Shown: positions 14,430 to 22,590, counted from the stretch's first letter. The stretch: 28,399 nucleotides of DNA from UBA995 sp035477115 (GCA_035477115.1 DATIKW010000021.1:1-28399); one strand, 5' to 3'. Notes: a model not told the origin generated them from the sequence alone. Program-made: numbers and translations.

Positions 14430-15419
14430 CTACGCCACCTCCTCACGCGACCCGCCCGCTCGGACCCAGCAACTCACGCGGCGCCCGCCGCCGAGGTCGA
14501 TGAGCGGGGGTTCCTGGCGGCGGCAAATATCCTCAGCCAGGGGGCAACGCGGATGGAAACTACATCCTGCCGGCAGGTTGACGGGATTGGGCACCTGACC
14601 GGTGATCACGTGCAGTCGCCCGCGCGGCCGGTGCAGCCGGGGGATGGAGTTCAAGAGTCCTTCGGAGTACGGGTGGATCGGCTGGCGGAACAGGCTGACC
14701 GAATCGGCTTCCTCCACCACTTTCCCCGCGTACATGACCACTACCCGCTTCGCCATCTCGGCTATGACCCCAAGGTCATGAGTGATGAGCATGATTGCCA
14801 TGCCCAGCTCCTGCTTCAGCTTCTTCATGAGTTCCAGGATCTGCGCCTGGATGGTCACGTCCAGAGCGGTCGTGGGCTCGTCCGCCATCAACAGCTTGGG
14901 GTTGCAGGAAAGGGCCATGGCGATCATCACCCGCTGCCGCATGCCCCCCGAAAGCTGGTGAGGGTACTCGCGAACCCGCCGCTCCGGCAAGGGGATGCCG
15001 ACCAACCTCAGCATATCGATGGACTTCTCCATGGCATCCCGCCGGCCGAGGCCTTGATGGAGTTCTACGGCCTCCGCAATTTGCTCGCCGCAGGTATATA
15101 CGGGATTCAGCGAGGTCATCGGCTCCTGGAAAATCATAGCTATATCGTTGCCGCGTATGTCCCTGAGCTGTGCCTCGGTCTTGAGCAGGAGATCCTCGCC
15201 TTCGAACAGGATATTGCCGCCGACGATTCTCCCCGGTGGGCTGGCGATCAGCCGCAGGATGGACAGAGCGGTCACGCTCTTGCCGCAGCCCGACTCCCCC
15301 ACCACCCCGAGCGTTTCTCCGCGCTCGATGTGGAAGGACACTCCATCTACGGCCTTCACCACCCCTTCCTCGGTGTAGAAGTAGGTCTTGAGATCCTTGA
15401 GTTCGACCAGATGCTTCAC
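14430..15419 (-). CDS. oppD: Peptide ABC transporter ATP-binding protein OppD/DppD
   Basis: The partner ATPase of OppF. Motifs seen are Walker A VGESGCGKSVTALSIL, Q-loop FQEPMTSLNPVYT, signature LSGGMRQRVMIAMAL, Walker B LLMADEPTTALDVT, and switch His in MLITHDLGVIAEMAKRVVVM. The C-terminal CSFHPRCPLAEDIC and SCWVRAG segment is the cysteine-containing extension of OppD/DppD. GTG 15419 is the chosen start (329 aa) because GAGGTGG stands about 8 bases upstream and the protein then opens KHLVELKDLKTYFYT, as family members do; the frame extends upstream to 15473 without support. The 113 bases between oppC and oppD hold no clear promoter or gene. Confidence 0.93.
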   Translation of the reverse strand: MKHLVELKDLKTYFYTEEGVVKAVDGVSFHIERGETLGVVGESGCGKSVTALSILRLIASPPGRIVGGNILFEGEDLLLKTEAQLRDIRGNDIAMIFQEPMTSLNPVYTCGEQIAEAVELHQGLGRRDAMEKSIDMLRLVGIPLPERRVREYPHQLSGGMRQRVMIAMALSCNPKLLMADEPTTALDVTIQAQILELMKKLKQELGMAIMLITHDLGVIAEMAKRVVVMYAGKVVEEADSVSLFRQPIHPYSEGLLNSIPRLHRPRGRLHVITGQVPNPVNLPAGCSFHPRCPLAEDICRRQEPPLIDLGGGRRVSCWVRAGGSREEVA

Positions 15420-15532
15420 GCCGCATGCCACCTCGCTTGACGATTGCTCCCCCAGGCGCGTCCTGAGCCACACACGATTTATCTTTGGTTAGCGGTCGGC
15501 AGGCATTTTCCCTGCAAGCTCACCGGCTTCGC

Positions 15533-16441
15533 TCACGATTTCCATCGGCGGTAGCCCTGCCCTGACCGGCACTCATGGCCGCGCGGGTCCAATAAGTCGC
15601 GCAAACCATCGCCAAGCAGGTTGAAACCGAGGACGCAGGCCGCGATGGCCAGCCCGGGGAACACGACCAGATGCGGCGCGTGGTGGAGATAGGGACGCCC
15701 CTGGTTCAGCATCGCTCCCCAACTCGGCGTCGGCGGTTGGACGCCGAGACCGAGGAAGGATAGGCTGGCCTCCGCCATCACGCACGCGGCCATGCCACCG
15801 GTGAAGGCCACCGCCACTGCCGGCAGGCAGTTCGGCAAGAGGTGGCGGCGCAGCAGGCGCCAAGTAGGCGTGCCGGCGGCTCGTGCGGCCTCCAAGAACT
15901 CCCGCTCGCGCAGGGACAGTGCTTCCCCCCGGACCAGTCGAGCTACGCCCGGCCAACCGACCAAGCCCAGGGCGAGGAACACGGAGGGGACTCCCGGGCC
16001 GAGCGCCACGGCCAGCCCTACGGCCATCAGCAGATCGGGGAAACAGAGCCACAGTTCCACCACCCGCATGATGGTGAGGTCCACCCATCGCCCATGGTAT
16101 CCGGCCAGCAGGCCGAGGGTTACTCCCAGCAACAGGGCCAGGGCCTGGGCGCCCACGGCCACGCCGAGCGATATCCTCCCGCCATGAAGGATGCGGGACA
16201 GGACGTCGCGTCCGAAGTAGTCGGTCCCAAAGAGATGCTCCACCCCGGGCGGCGCCAACGGCCGGTCGAGGTGCATCCGGTCGGGTGGATGCGGGACCAG
16301 GAGCGGGGCAAAGACAGCCCCCAGGACCATGCCCGCGATGAGCAGCAGACCCACGCTCGCCTCCCGGTTCCGAGCCAGGCGGTACCAGGGTGACCGGGCT
16401 TCCACCCTCAACCCTCGCCTCACCCTCCTGCCGCCGATCAT
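15533..16441 (-). CDS. oppC: Peptide ABC transporter permease OppC/DppC
   Basis: Second membrane subunit of the peptide importer, 302 residues with about six membrane segments after an N-terminal one (SVGLLLIAGMVLGAVFAPLL). The OppC family signature HLFGTDYFGRDVLSRILHGG is present, and the ATPase-contact loop reads EAARAAGTPTWRLLRRHLLP. Its ATG 16441 overlaps the oppB TGA (ATGA, 16438-16441). The same frame stays open a further 241 codons upstream, but that stretch is only a shadow of oppB with no membrane character. The TGA stop at 15533 precedes a 113-base spacer to oppD. Confidence 0.93.
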   Translation of the reverse strand: MIGGRRVRRGLRVEARSPWYRLARNREASVGLLLIAGMVLGAVFAPLLVPHPPDRMHLDRPLAPPGVEHLFGTDYFGRDVLSRILHGGRISLGVAVGAQALALLLGVTLGLLAGYHGRWVDLTIMRVVELWLCFPDLLMAVGLAVALGPGVPSVFLALGLVGWPGVARLVRGEALSLREREFLEAARAAGTPTWRLLRRHLLPNCLPAVAVAFTGGMAACVMAEASLSFLGLGVQPPTPSWGAMLNQGRPYLHHAPHLVVFPGLAIAACVLGFNLLGDGLRDLLDPRGHECRSGQGYRRWKS

Positions 16442-17364
16442 GCCAGCCGGATGCGGGGATTGGCCCAGGCATAGGCCACGTCCATGGCCAGGTTGACCCC
16501 GCTGACGGTGGCCGCCTCGAACAGGAGACAACCCATCACCACCGGGTAGTCGCGCGCCCACACCGCTTCCACCTGCAGTTTGCCGATGCCCGGAAGGCCG
16601 AACAGCGTCTCGGTGAGGACCGAGCCGACCAGCAAGGCCGACAGCCCGGTCCCGAGTACCGTCACCACCGTCACCATGGCGTTCTTCAGGGCATGGCGGT
16701 ACACCACCACCCGTTCCGCCAGCCCCTTGGCGCGCGCGGTACGAATGTAGTCCTGGCGTAGCACTTCCAGCATGGCCGCTCTGGTCATGCGAGCCTTGTA
16801 CACCGAGCCGTACAGGCCCAGGGTGGCAGCCGGCAACACGAAGTAGCGGAGACCGCCATCGCCGATGCCCGAAATGGGCGTAATGCGCAGCCACACGCCG
16901 AATACGTACATGAAGAGCAGGCCGAGATAGACGACGGGCAGGGACTGCCCCACCAGCAGGATGGGTCGGACGAGATAGTCGGACCCGGACACCTCGCGCA
17001 CCGCGGCCGTCACGCCCACCGCCACGCCCAGCACGGCGGACAGAGTGAAGGCCAAGACGGTGAGTCTCAGGGTCACGGGAAACCTGGTGATCAGCGATTC
17101 GAGGACCGGCCGGCGGGTCGCCCAAGAGCGACCCAGATCGCCCCGGAGCGTACGGCCGAGCCATCGCCCATAGCGCACATGAATGGGGGCATCTAGTCCC
17201 AGTTCCCGCCGTATGCTATCGATTAGCTCGGGAGAAGCCCGCTCGCCCACCAGCGACGCAACCGGGTCGCCGGGGAGGACATGAAGCATGGTGAAAGTCA
17301 GCAGGCTTACCCCCAGCAGCATGGGACCCATGAGCAACAACCGGCGTATCAGATAGCTGAGCAT
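16438..17364 (-). CDS. oppB: Peptide ABC transporter permease OppB/DppB
   Basis: First membrane subunit of the importer, 308 residues. It begins MLSYLIRRLLLMGPMLLGVS, the usual OppB opening with its first membrane helix, followed by FTMLHVLPGDPVASLVG. The ATPase-contact loop is at VLRQDYIRTARAKGLAERVV, and the protein ends with AMDVAYAWANPRIRLA. ATG 17364 is preceded by AAGGGAG at a wide spacing and by GGAGG directly against the ATG; no better start is in frame. The start lies inside the unusual 3' extension of the oppA frame (149-base overlap), discussed as a finding. Confidence 0.92.
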   Translation of the reverse strand: MLSYLIRRLLLMGPMLLGVSLLTFTMLHVLPGDPVASLVGERASPELIDSIRRELGLDAPIHVRYGRWLGRTLRGDLGRSWATRRPVLESLITRFPVTLRLTVLAFTLSAVLGVAVGVTAAVREVSGSDYLVRPILLVGQSLPVVYLGLLFMYVFGVWLRITPISGIGDGGLRYFVLPAATLGLYGSVYKARMTRAAMLEVLRQDYIRTARAKGLAERVVVYRHALKNAMVTVVTVLGTGLSALLVGSVLTETLFGLPGIGKLQVEAVWARDYPVVMGCLLFEAATVSGVNLAMDVAYAWANPRIRLA

Positions 17365-19033
17365 CCTCCGACGCCGTCTCCCTTCGATTACCCCGGGGCC
17401 GGAACGGCTGGGGTGCCGACTCCGGATCAAACCAGACTCCGGTCATTTTCTGGGCGGTGCCGACCGGCGACGGGATGTATCCCCTTACCCAGGGCTGGTG
17501 GATTGAGTAGTTCACGGGGAAATACAGGGGCACCCAGGGAGCCTGGTCGAACACGCGGCGCTCGATCTCTTGATACATGGCGATCCGTTCCGCCTGGTCC
17601 ATGGTGCTCCGCGCCGTCTCCAGAAGGCGGTCGACCACCGGATCGGAAAACCGGGAGCGATTGCCGCCCGCCCCGCGGTTCTTGCTGTGGAATTGAGGGT
17701 AAAGGAAGTTCTCCGGGTCGGGGATGTCCGCCCACCAGGATATGAAGAAGGCGTCGGGATTCCCCTGATCGCCGACGGCCGAGAAGAACGCCGCCGTCTC
17801 GAGTTGGACGATGCGCGCCTTGATGCCGACTTGAGCCAGCATGCTCTGGATCGGCTCGGTGATCGCAAGTACGCCCGGAGAGGCGGTCTGGAGGATCTCC
17901 ATGCCGAAGCCCCGCGGGAGTCCGGCCTCGGCCAGTAACCGCCTGGCCAAGTCCGGAGCATGGGACCAACCCACCAGGGCAGGATCATGGCCCTCCAGCC
18001 CCGGGGGGATCGAACCGTTGGCCAGCACATGCCGGCCGGGGAGCACCGCCTTCAGGATGGCCTCCCGGTCGATCGCATGGTTGATGGCCTTTCGCACCCG
18101 CAGATCCGAGAATGGGGGTTTCTCACAGTTCAAGGCCAGGTAGTAGACAGCAAGGTCCATGGCCGGGACCATCGCATCCCGCCACCGCGGATCCTCGCGG
18201 AAGTGACGGGAGTCTCCGGGAGTCAGCCGCAACCGGTCGAGGTTCCCGGCCACGAATTCGGCGCGGGCCGTGGCCCCATCCTCGATCACTCGGTACTCCA
18301 ACCGGTCCAGGTGAGGACGTCCCTCGAAATAGTCGAGGTTCGCGTGGAACCGAAGGTACGCGCCGGGGAGCCACCCGTCCAGGATCCAGGGGCCCGTCCC
18401 GACGGGGTGGAATCCGTAGTCGGCCGGGTCCTGGTGCCGCTCAACCTCCGAGCGGTCGACGACGAATCCGGCCGGCATCGCCAGCAGGCTCAGGAAGTGG
18501 GCCAGCGGTCGCTCGAGGGTAAGGACCACCCGATACCTGCCCTCGGCGCGAACCCCGGGGAGATCGTAGCGCTCGCCGCGGAGGAAAGCGGCCGCTCCGG
18601 CCAGCGGCTCCAACACCCAGGCCCGGGGTGATAGCGTGGCCGGGTGGAGGACCCGCCTGAACGAATACACCACGTCGGCCGCCGTGAATTCCCGGCCGTT
18701 ATGGAAACGGACTCCCCGCCGGAGTTCGAAGCGATAGGTCAGCCCGTCCGCCGATCGCTCGGGCATGCGGGCCGCGAGGTCGGGCACCAAGCGCCCCTGC
18801 AGATCGAAACGCACGAGACCGTTGTAGATGAGGGTAGCGGCCGCGGCATCGAGCAGCGCCACGATATGGGCGGGGTCGAGGCTGCCCGGGCCGCGGCTCC
18901 AGGCTTCCCGCCAGACGCCTCCCCGCAGTGCGGCATCTTGCTCGGGGCTCGGCTGCCGCCCGGGCGAGTGGCTGCAGCCCCCAGCAGTGACGGCCGCGAG
19001 CACTAGCCCGATGACGACCAGGCGCCGGCCCAT
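17216..19033 (-). CDS. oppA: Peptide ABC transporter substrate-binding lipoprotein OppA (3' end possibly frameshifted)
   Basis: Extracellular peptide-binding lipoprotein (SBP_bac_5 family). The signal is MGRRLVVIGLVLAAVTAGGC with the lipid-bearing cysteine at residue 20. The family pattern follows: GSLDPAHIVALLDAAAATLI, YRFELRRGVRFHNGREFTA, AADVVYSFRRVLHP, VGTGPWILDGWLPG, VRKAINHAIDREAILKAVL and WVPLYFPVNYSIHQPWVRGY. The usual end is just after TGVWFDPE, yet this frame runs about 60 more residues in low-complexity Arg/Gly/Ala sequence and overlaps oppB by 149 bases. A one-base gain near the CCCCGGGG run at 17391-17398 would give a TAA at 17388-17390 and a normal length. ATG 19033 is preferred over TTG 19054 because GGGAGG precedes it and the signal peptide fits. 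Confidence 0.88.
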   Translation of the reverse strand: MGRRLVVIGLVLAAVTAGGCSHSPGRQPSPEQDAALRGGVWREAWSRGPGSLDPAHIVALLDAAAATLIYNGLVRFDLQGRLVPDLAARMPERSADGLTYRFELRRGVRFHNGREFTAADVVYSFRRVLHPATLSPRAWVLEPLAGAAAFLRGERYDLPGVRAEGRYRVVLTLERPLAHFLSLLAMPAGFVVDRSEVERHQDPADYGFHPVGTGPWILDGWLPGAYLRFHANLDYFEGRPHLDRLEYRVIEDGATARAEFVAGNLDRLRLTPGDSRHFREDPRWRDAMVPAMDLAVYYLALNCEKPPFSDLRVRKAINHAIDREAILKAVLPGRHVLANGSIPPGLEGHDPALVGWSHAPDLARRLLAEAGLPRGFGMEILQTASPGVLAITEPIQSMLAQVGIKARIVQLETAAFFSAVGDQGNPDAFFISWWADIPDPENFLYPQFHSKNRGAGGNRSRFSDPVVDRLLETARSTMDQAERIAMYQEIERRVFDQAPWVPLYFPVNYSIHQPWVRGYIPSPVGTAQKMTGVWFDPESAPQPFRPRGNRRETASEDAQLSDTPVVAHGSHAAGGKPADFHHASCPPRRPGCVAGGRAGFSRANR

Positions 19034-19095
19034 ACCGCAGCCACCTCCCGGCAAACCCTATGCCGGGGGGTGGCGCGTCATCCCCCATCTCAGCG

Positions 19096-19124
19096 GTAGG
19101 GGCGGGTTCAGAACCCGCCCCTAC
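19096..19124. repeat. Palindromic repeat, copy 5 (perfect), carrying the surE stop codon
   Basis: Arms of 14 bases identical to copy 1, with central A instead of G. The minus-strand surE frame reads into it as GRGGF and ends at TGA (19108-19110) in its middle. It also lies 63 bases upstream of oppA. Confidence 0.9.
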
Positions 19125-19911
19125 CCAAGGCGGCCGCGATATCCCAGTCGCTGAGCAGGTCGAGCGAGGGAGGATGCGTCAGGTCGAAATGAATAGGAGT
19201 TATCGAGACTTTCCCTTCCGCCATCGCCAGGTGATCGGTGCCCGGTTCGTTGGCGACGGCGGCAGGGTTTGAGGCCAGCCAATAGTAGCTGCGCCCGTCG
19301 GCGTCCACTCGCTCCTGCACCTGGTTCAACCAGAAGCCCGAACCAAGCCGGGTCAGGGCGAAACCGGGGGCCGTGACTGCCGGTCCATTGGGCACATTGA
19401 CGTTGAGCATCGTACCCGGCGGGAGTCCCCGGCAGAGGATGAGTGCCGCCAAGCGCACGGCGACTCTGGCTGCCAGACTGAAGTCGGCCCCCTCGTAGGC
19501 ATTGAGCGAGACCGCCAGCGACGGAATCCCCAGGATGGCGCCTTGCACGGCCGCGGAGACGGTGCCCGAACAGAACACATCAGTCCCCAGATTGGCCCCC
19601 CGATTGACCCCGGACACCACGAGATCGGGTCTTGTATCGGTCAAGGCCGCCAGCCCGACCTTGACGCAATCCGCCGGCGTTCCCGCGACGGCCCAGGCCC
19701 GGCCCCGCATCCCGTTCAATTCGCGTTCGTTCACATAGACCGGCTGGCGCAACGATACCGAATGTCCGGCTCCGCTTCTTTCCCGGTCCGGCGCCACAAC
19801 CAGTACGCGCCAGTCGGTCTCGGCCAGCAACTGCCGGCGCAGAGACTCAAGGCCCGGGGCGTCAATCCCGTCGTCATTGGTGAGGAATATGAGCCGTTTC
19901 AACCCTGTCAC
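19108..19911 (-). CDS. surE: 5'/3'-nucleotidase SurE
   Basis: A divalent-metal-dependent nucleoside monophosphate phosphatase (some members also cleave exopolyphosphate). Motifs are IFLTNDDGIDAPGL at the N-terminus with the metal-binding Asp pair, VVAPDRERSGAGHSVSL, AVAGTPADCVKVGLAAL, LVVSGVNRGANLGTDVFCSG and SGTVSAAVQGAILGIPSLA. At 267 residues it is normal size. GTG 19911 overlaps the DUF3006 stop (GTGA, 19908-19911), the shortest reading with a ribosome site (AAGGGG); the frame stays open upstream only as a shadow. The final residues GRGGF and the stop codon come from the inserted palindromic repeat, so the ancestral C-terminus was probably cut or replaced there. Confidence 0.95.
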   Translation of the reverse strand: MTGLKRLIFLTNDDGIDAPGLESLRRQLLAETDWRVLVVAPDRERSGAGHSVSLRQPVYVNERELNGMRGRAWAVAGTPADCVKVGLAALTDTRPDLVVSGVNRGANLGTDVFCSGTVSAAVQGAILGIPSLAVSLNAYEGADFSLAARVAVRLAALILCRGLPPGTMLNVNVPNGPAVTAPGFALTRLGSGFWLNQVQERVDADGRSYYWLASNPAAVANEPGTDHLAMAEGKVSITPIHFDLTHPPSLDLLSDWDIAAALGRGGF

Positions 19912-20150
19912 TCTCGCCCCTTCGGTCGCTCGGAGGTCCGGACGAGTCCCTCGATTAGCCCCCGTACGCGGCGGCGCACCCGTTGCGTCTCTTCCTCGTC
20001 CAACCGGATCTCGAAATCCAGGATCGACCCCTCCCGGACGGATCGCGGCAGTAGACCGGCCGGCCAGAAGATGGCAGTGTCCGGGGGCTCCCGCGGGATG
20101 AGGACGGCCATGCCTTCCTCCATTCGATCGACGGTGACCTTCAGACGCAA
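19908..20150 (-). CDS. DUF3006-domain small protein
   Basis: An 80-residue protein of the DUF3006 family, function unknown. It opens RLKVTVDRMEEGMAVLI and continues with a predicted beta strand (REGSILDFEIRLDEEETQ) and a C-terminal basic helix (RVRRRVRGLIEGLVRTSE). In many Bacillota, DUF3006 genes sit directly after a ComEC-like metallo-hydrolase, exactly as here (17 bases apart), so a functional partnership is likely though unproven. The start is TTG 20150, with GGAGGAGTAGGAG just upstream. Its stop overlaps the surE start by 4 bases, so the three genes form one operon. Confidence 0.8.
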   Translation of the reverse strand: MRLKVTVDRMEEGMAVLIPREPPDTAIFWPAGLLPRSVREGSILDFEIRLDEEETQRVRRRVRGLIEGLVRTSERPKGRE

Positions 20151-20167
20151 GTCTCCTACTCCTCCCG

Positions 20168-21046
20168 TCAGCGCTCGCTGCGAATGCGGTATCGGGCCCC
20201 ATCGCTGAAAACCGTTACTGTACCGCGCTCTCGCGTGTCGTAAACCTCCACCCCGGCCGCCGCCAGGCGCTCCAGTACCTCGCGGTGAGGATGCCCGTAT
20301 GGGTTGGGTCCCGAAGAGATCACCGCCACCAGCGGGCCCACCCGGTCGAGGAATCGCGCCGTCGTCGAGGTACGACTCCCGTGGTGGGCCACCTTCAACA
20401 AAACGGCGGAAAGGACCTCCGCCTCCCTCACCAGTCGCTCCTCGGCTTCGCGCTCGATATCCCCGGTGAACAGGAAGGTCACCTCACCGTGGGCCAACCG
20501 GAGCACGATCGACGCATTGTTGACGCTCAGTTCTTCCACCCGATCGGTCGGGTGTAATACATGGAGGTGTACGGGAGGTGACGGGGGCCGGGGCGGGGGC
20601 AAGGGCAGATCCATGCCCGCCCGGGCGAGGATGAAGCGCGTCCTGCCTTCTTCAACCGGACGCCGCAGGGCTTCCAGGAGACGCTCGTAGGTGCGGGTGG
20701 TATGCGATCTGCCGCTATCGTATACCACGGCCACGGGGAATTCGGCGAGGACGGCCTCAGCTCCCGCGATGTGATCGTGGTGGGGATGGGTGAGGATCAG
20801 GGCTTCCAGATCGCGCACGCCATGACGGCGCAGGTGTCCGAGGATCCGCTCCGGGTCGGGACCAGTGTCGATCAGCAGGTGGTGTCCGCCGGGAAGCCGG
20901 ATCAGTATGGCGTCGCCTTGCCCGACATCGAGGAAGTGTACCGCCAGTTCGGCGTCGGCCGGCGGCGCGCAGCCGGCGGCAATACCCGCAAGGATGGTCA
21001 GGACTATCAGGAACGGGATTGCCCATGCCTTGAGTCGCCGCCGCAA
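20168..21046 (-). CDS. Secreted ComEC-like metallo-beta-lactamase-fold lipoprotein
   Basis: A 292-residue stand-alone version of the extracellular metallo-hydrolase domain found in the DNA-uptake protein ComEC. The N-terminal signal (WAIPFLIVLTILAGIAAGC) has a lipobox, so the enzyme should be anchored outside the membrane. The fold is clear: LAVHFLDVGQGDAILIRLPG, LLIDTG, the metal site LILTHPHHDHIAGAEAVL, VTFLFTGDIEREAEERLV, LKVAHHGSRTSTTARFL and a closing GHPHREVLERL and YDTRERGTVTVFSDG. A nuclease or phosphodiesterase role on nucleic acid is inferred from ComEC. TTG 21046 is chosen because AGGAGG is 7 bases upstream; the frame beyond it only translates a palindromic repeat. Confidence 0.88.
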   Translation of the reverse strand: MRRRLKAWAIPFLIVLTILAGIAAGCAPPADAELAVHFLDVGQGDAILIRLPGGHHLLIDTGPDPERILGHLRRHGVRDLEALILTHPHHDHIAGAEAVLAEFPVAVVYDSGRSHTTRTYERLLEALRRPVEEGRTRFILARAGMDLPLPPPRPPSPPVHLHVLHPTDRVEELSVNNASIVLRLAHGEVTFLFTGDIEREAEERLVREAEVLSAVLLKVAHHGSRTSTTARFLDRVGPLVAVISSGPNPYGHPHREVLERLAAAGVEVYDTRERGTVTVFSDGARYRIRSER

Positions 21047-21067
21047 TTTCCGGCCTCCTACCCTGCT

Positions 21068-21095
21068 GGGACGGGTTCGGAACCCGCCCCTCCAC
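21068..21095. repeat. Palindromic repeat, copy 6 (one arm mismatch)
   Basis: GGGACGGGTTC-G-GAACCCGCCCC; one base of the left arm departs from the consensus. It lies just upstream of the ribosome site of the ComEC-like gene. Confidence 0.8.
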
Positions 21096-21157
21096 CCAAG
21101 CATACTCGATCCCGTCCCGCCCGGGCAAACGCTTGGCTAGCCGGCACCGAACGGCAA

Positions 21158-21189
21158 CAGGCCTGCCGGCACCTGCCCCGACAGGCCTG
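21158..21189. other. Repeated palindrome CAGGCCTG, possible stem-loop after the FMN lipoprotein gene
   Basis: The self-complementary octamer CAGGCCTG occurs at 21158-21165 and 21182-21189 and could pair as an 8-bp stem around a 16-base loop. It sits 38 bases after the stop of the FMN-binding lipoprotein gene on the minus strand, so it may mark the operon's end. No T tract is seen. Confidence 0.35.
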
Positions 21190-21226
21190 CACGTCCTCTT
21201 ACGACCGGCTCAGCCGCTCACTTCAG

Positions 21227-21997
21227 TTACCTGCGGGCAGCCTCCAGCGCGCGTTCCGCCGCCTGCATCCACGCCCGGGAACTGCCGGTGGCGCCGGTGA
21301 ACGCATCCACCTGCGCCCCCTGGGCCCTCACCATCGCCTCGGCAATGGCGACGCGCGCCTCATGGAAAGGCGGATGGGGGTGGCGCTCATCGGCCAGGGC
21401 CCATAAGGCGTTGAGCCAGTCATCCACGGCCACTTGGCCTTCAGCGTCGCGTTCCGGCATCGTCTGCTCCAGCTGGACAGCAGTTATGCGATCATCCTGC
21501 AAAGTAACCCAGGCAAGCCCCCAGCCCCGTCCGGTACGATCCGACACCCCCATGAAGGTCCCATCGAAGTAGGTGCCGTCCTCTCGTCGCTGCACGAGCG
21601 CCCGCTCCAGGGCCCGGCGGGCGGCCCCGCGGACTCTGGCCGTTGTGCCCGTGGCTCCGGTGAAAGCCTCCACGTCCCAGGTGCCGGCCGCTTCCAGCCG
21701 ATCCTCCAGCGTCGCGTGAGCTTCACCCAGCAAGGGGAAAAGCGTGTGATAAAGTGGATATTGCTTGAGCAATCCGTAACCATCGTACTCGTCAATCTCG
21801 GCGTCCACGATCCGGTCGCCGGCAATGAACAACGTAACCCGGGCATACCCGTGCGGCTCGCCGTCGGATACGGCCGTGAATACACCGTCCTGGTAGGTAC
21901 GCGCCTCCTCTGCCGGCCGTACCGGACAGCCGGTGACGGCCACTCCCACCAAGGCCAGCACGACCGCCGCCGCCAGCACTCGCCAACCATACCGCAT
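21227..21997 (-). CDS. Lipoprotein with two FMN-binding domains (PplA-like)
   Basis: A 256-residue exported lipoprotein with two FMN-binding domains in tandem. The signal ends VAVTGC with the lipidated cysteine at residue 24. Each domain carries the ApbE flavinylation motif: EAFTGATGTT (110-119; target Thr116) and DAFTGATGSS (231-240; target Thr237). The N-terminal part of each domain has the usual GVFTAVSDG/GTFMGVSD and strand VTLFIAGDRI or VTLQDDRITAV. Covalent FMN on both threonines would make this an extracytoplasmic electron carrier, like Listeria PplA. ATG 21997 has AGGAGGG 6 bases upstream; longer frame readings only shadow the gene before it. It follows the Gx-family gene by 20 bases. 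The length and tandem architecture match PplA, but one cannot tell the electron acceptor. Confidence 0.88.
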   Translation of the reverse strand: MRYGWRVLAAAVVLALVGVAVTGCPVRPAEEARTYQDGVFTAVSDGEPHGYARVTLFIAGDRIVDAEIDEYDGYGLLKQYPLYHTLFPLLGEAHATLEDRLEAAGTWDVEAFTGATGTTARVRGAARRALERALVQRREDGTYFDGTFMGVSDRTGRGWGLAWVTLQDDRITAVQLEQTMPERDAEGQVAVDDWLNALWALADERHPHPPFHEARVAIAEAMVRAQGAQVDAFTGATGSSRAWMQAAERALEAARR

Positions 21998-22017
21998 GCT
22001 ATCCCTCCTAGTGTACT

Positions 22018-22590
22018 TCAGTCCGCTTGGCCGCCGCGGACCAACAGCCCGCCGGGGGAAGAGCGTCCAAAGGCGCTCACGACCAACCCGACCAGCAGAC
22101 CGGTGGGTATGGCGAAACCGAGCAGGTAGGGTAGATAGACCATCGGACCGAGATGGCCGATGACCGCCGCCACCGCCAACAACTGCGCGAGGTTGTGGGT
22201 GAAGGAACCCGCCAGGCTCAGGCCCACCATGCCGAACCATTGCCGCCCGAAACGGTATAGGGCGCCCATCACCAGCGTACTGGCAACCCCTCCGGCCATC
22301 GCCAACGTGAACGGCAGGTTGAGGAAGGTCCCGGTCAAGAGCGACCCTAGGACGATGCGCAGCACGTTCACCAGCAAAGCGTCGGCGAACCCCCGGCTCA
22401 CCAGGCACCACAGGATAATGGCGTTGGCCAGCCCGAGCTTCGCTCCGGGCACCGCGAGCGGCACGGGCACCGCCAACTCCACCACCCAGATGATCAGGGC
22501 CATGGCAACCATGACCGACAGTTGCACAATCCTAGTTGCGGGCCACCCGGTCCGTGTCTGCCGCACCGCCTGCCCCCTCTGCTGCTTCAC
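22018..22590 (-). CDS. Gx transporter-family membrane protein (EetB-like)
   Basis: A hydrophobic protein of 190 residues with about five or six membrane segments (VQLSVMVAMALIIWVVELAV, LLVNVLRIVLGSLLTGTFLN, LAGSFTHNLAQLLAVAAVIG, LLGFAIPTGLLVGLVVSAFG). The PGAKLGLANAIILW and SFTHNLAQL segments are characteristic of the family labelled Gx transporter or heptaprenyl diphosphate synthase component I. In Listeria the EetB protein of the electron-transfer locus belongs here. Its role may be to pass electrons or a substrate across the membrane next to flavinylated lipoproteins. Start is uncertain: GTG 22590 lies in an overlapping GTGA with a micro-frame; GTG 22566, with AGAGGGGG upstream, is an alternative. 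Confidence 0.85.
   Translation of the reverse strand: MKQQRGQAVRQTRTGWPATRIVQLSVMVAMALIIWVVELAVPVPLAVPGAKLGLANAIILWCLVSRGFADALLVNVLRIVLGSLLTGTFLNLPFTLAMAGGVASTLVMGALYRFGRQWFGMVGLSLAGSFTHNLAQLLAVAAVIGHLGPMVYLPYLLGFAIPTGLLVGLVVSAFGRSSPGGLLVRGGQAD

Noticed and set aside
13725..15440. A 571-codon open frame on the plus strand
   Set aside because: It is antisense to oppF and oppD, which have complete ABC ATPase motifs; the plus-strand frame shows no motif.
16442..17164. Upstream extension of the oppC frame by 241 codons
   Set aside because: It overlaps oppB entirely, lacks membrane segments and the real start is the ATGA overlap with the oppB stop.
19912..20202. Upstream extension of the surE frame
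   Set aside because: It overlaps the DUF3006 gene; SurE proteins begin at the IFLTNDDG strand and the GTG 19911 start fits.
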